Part shown: piece by piece, positions 24,757 through 26,500 of the stretch
Numbering within the stretch: position 1 is the first letter of the stretch
How the letters are laid out: each line of letters begins with the position of its first letter
Assembly (NCBI GenBank): GCA_964035545.1
Contig: OZ037769.1
Location: 14,223,133 to 14,249,632 of the forward strand
Direction of reading: 5' to 3'
DNA length: 26,500 bases
Origin: Bugula neritina
Taxonomy: Eukaryota > Bryozoa > Gymnolaemata > Cheilostomatida > Bugulidae
Made by a program: the position numbers and the translations under genes
The notes under the pieces: model-generated
The model's input: the letters and a program-made list of their open reading frames with translations, nothing else
Databases searched by the model: none
Told to the model about the DNA's origin: nothing

Positions 24757-26053
24757 CCAATATTTAAAGCAAATTCTTTTACAATGCTTCATATGATTTG
24801 CAGCTCATAAAATTACAATTCTAAAAAGATAAAAAAAACTTTATTTAGCACTCTATAGCGCTCTTACATTATATGCTTATAATTTTTTAAAAGGCTAGTA
24901 ATGCTAAAGAAAATATTGTGATTTTTTTATAACTCAATTTTTGTGCTTTGAAGTTGTGACAATTGATTGATAAACTAATTTAAATAGAATTTTTGCTAAT
25001 TTTTACGACATTTTAGTGGCTAATTTATTAGTTGCTTTATTTTTAGATATAGAACTCAACATTTTTCATCAAATAAAAGCATAACTTTGCAATACCAATT
25101 TTATTGTTTCTGTTTTCTATCTTTAATACTGTTATAGTCCTCGTGATTATGTTACTGTGGTGGGTTTCATATGCCTTCAATTAGCCTACTGCATATCCTA
25201 GTAATTATGCAATTGGGAAGGGATGACACCTGATTTACCGTAGGAACAAAAAACGTATATTTACAGAATATAGACTATGAGAAAAAGAGTTACATTTAAG
25301 TATAGCAAAATACGGAATTAGATATACATGTACGATCTATCAACAGTTAGCCTAGACACTCTACTGTTTGTCTTCCGAAAGGCCCTCCGGTTTAGTGTTA
25401 GTCACGTGTCTTCTCGACATTTGATTGGAGGCTCGCATATTGGCCACATTGTCCCTCCGCATCATAAACGGGAGGGGGGGGGTTTAGAAGAAACGCCATG
25501 ACTACGTACGCTTTTATTAGCCATTACAATATTATATAACATTAAAAATGTATAATTCAACATAAAAATCAAATAATTTAATATAGTATAGAATAACATT
25601 TATTTTAAAACAAGTAAATGAAAACCAAATAATTTTGGTTTAGTCTGAAAATTAAAGTCTAGCTTCAATGTTGTTGCAAAACTGGTTTTTAAAAATATTA
25701 TTAAAGCCCTGTATATCAAAGAGAAGCAACACAAAAAGTTCTGAGCTTGCGTATAATTTTTTTTTTAATTTTATTCACTTCTTTATAATTACCTCTCATT
25801 TGCTTCTCTTTGTCACTTCACTAATACTCTATGGTAGAATAACTCCCATTTCATATATCTTTCACCTAAAATAGACAACTCTATACATTTGATTTGTGTG
25901 TTCATAGGCCACATTCTCCCTTCTTATAACAAATATTTTTGCAGCATTCGAATACAGAAAATAGCAATCAAAGTTTTTTTTAAATGCGTGTGTTACTGGC
26001 CCCGTATGAATTAAACCAGGATTTCCAAACGCAGAAGTTTATTGGTTATACTT
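24757..26053. other. Non-coding stretch with one GC-richer patch
   Basis: Mostly AT-rich with no supported gene. At 25375-25520 there is a GC-richer patch with a CACGTG E-box, a minus-strand CCAATCA box and a run of nine G residues. This might be a promoter fragment or a transposon remnant. Confidence 0.35.
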
Positions 26054-26082
26054 GTTGGTAAACTTGCTGATATAAATTCTCT

Positions 26083-26124
26083 GATAAACTTGCTGTGATA
26101 AACTTGCTGTGATAAACTTGCTGG
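26083..26124. repeat. 14-bp tandem repeat, three copies
   Basis: Unit gataaacttgctgt at 26083-26096, 26097-26110 and 26111-26124 (last copy one base different). A diverged taaacttgctga copy lies just upstream at 26060-26071. Confidence 0.85.
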
Positions 26125-26500
26125 TAAAAACTAAATAAGAAAGGCAAAAGTTATATAAATGATTGCATGCATATAAATGTGGTTAAAAATATTAAAGTAA
26201 TGCTCACAAAAACCATAAAGTAAATTTATTATAAAATAATAATTCAGATAATAATATGAATAAAAGTAACTAACCTCTTGGGTCCTTCATAAACAGTGCC
26301 AGTAAATAATATATTGTCAAACCAGTAGATTAATAAAATAATAAGTACAGTTTTGTTAAAGAGTGCTGCCAACTGATTGTATTGAGTTTGTTGAGTGTTT
26401 ATATACTCTGATTGTTGTTACTGTGCCAGGTAAAAACATATTGCATAAACAACTATTGTCCCTGAAAAATACCACAATGATTGTGTCTCAAAACATAGTA

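Overview
This window is eukaryotic and almost certainly from an AT-rich invertebrate animal genome. It has many short exons with GT..AG introns, a metazoan-type guanylate-binding protein (GBP) family gene, a Ty3/Gypsy retrotransposon, a hAT-like DNA transposon, a MITE-like repeat and a very heavy load of (AT)n and (CA)n arrays. There is no prokaryotic gene organisation. The species cannot be named from the sequence.

Positions 1-2418 (minus strand) are the gag-protease-reverse transcriptase part of an intact single-frame Ty3/Gypsy polyprotein that runs off the left edge in the RNase H domain. Its tRNA-Met-type primer binding site (2510-2527) and a probable 5' LTR (about 2528-2877) follow to the right. 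Positions 4571-17801 (minus strand) hold the main gene, a GBP-like GTPase that I assembled by hand into 13 exons. The first five exons encode about 380 residues of mostly helical sequence that I do not recognise. Exons 6-10 carry the GTPase core (P-loop, GBP-type switch I, DxxG) and exons 11-13 the start of the helical middle domain. The 3' end was not found. Two things are odd: the G4 RD motif is replaced by CN, and exon 12 needs a one-base correction to stay open.

The introns of this gene are packed with repeats: six (AT)n arrays, a 236-bp (CA)n array 30 bp from a weak donor, a perfect 71-bp inverted repeat between two (AT)n arrays with a second copy 2.4 kb away, and a complete 1,727-bp non-autonomous hAT-like element with an exact 8-bp target duplication.

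Right of the gene, 17.8-24.1 kb is mostly non-coding, with a tRNA-like sequence (21297-21372), a MITE-like inverted-repeat element (22071-22367) and three (AT)n arrays. At 24155-24756 on the plus strand lies a broken coiled-coil exon ending in a CaaX prenylation box (CVIL) and a poly(A) signal. This looks like the C-terminal exon of a second, decayed GBP in head-to-head orientation to the main gene. The window is therefore best read as part of a GBP locus under attack by transposons and microsatellite expansion. Positions 24757-26500 show no gene that I can support.
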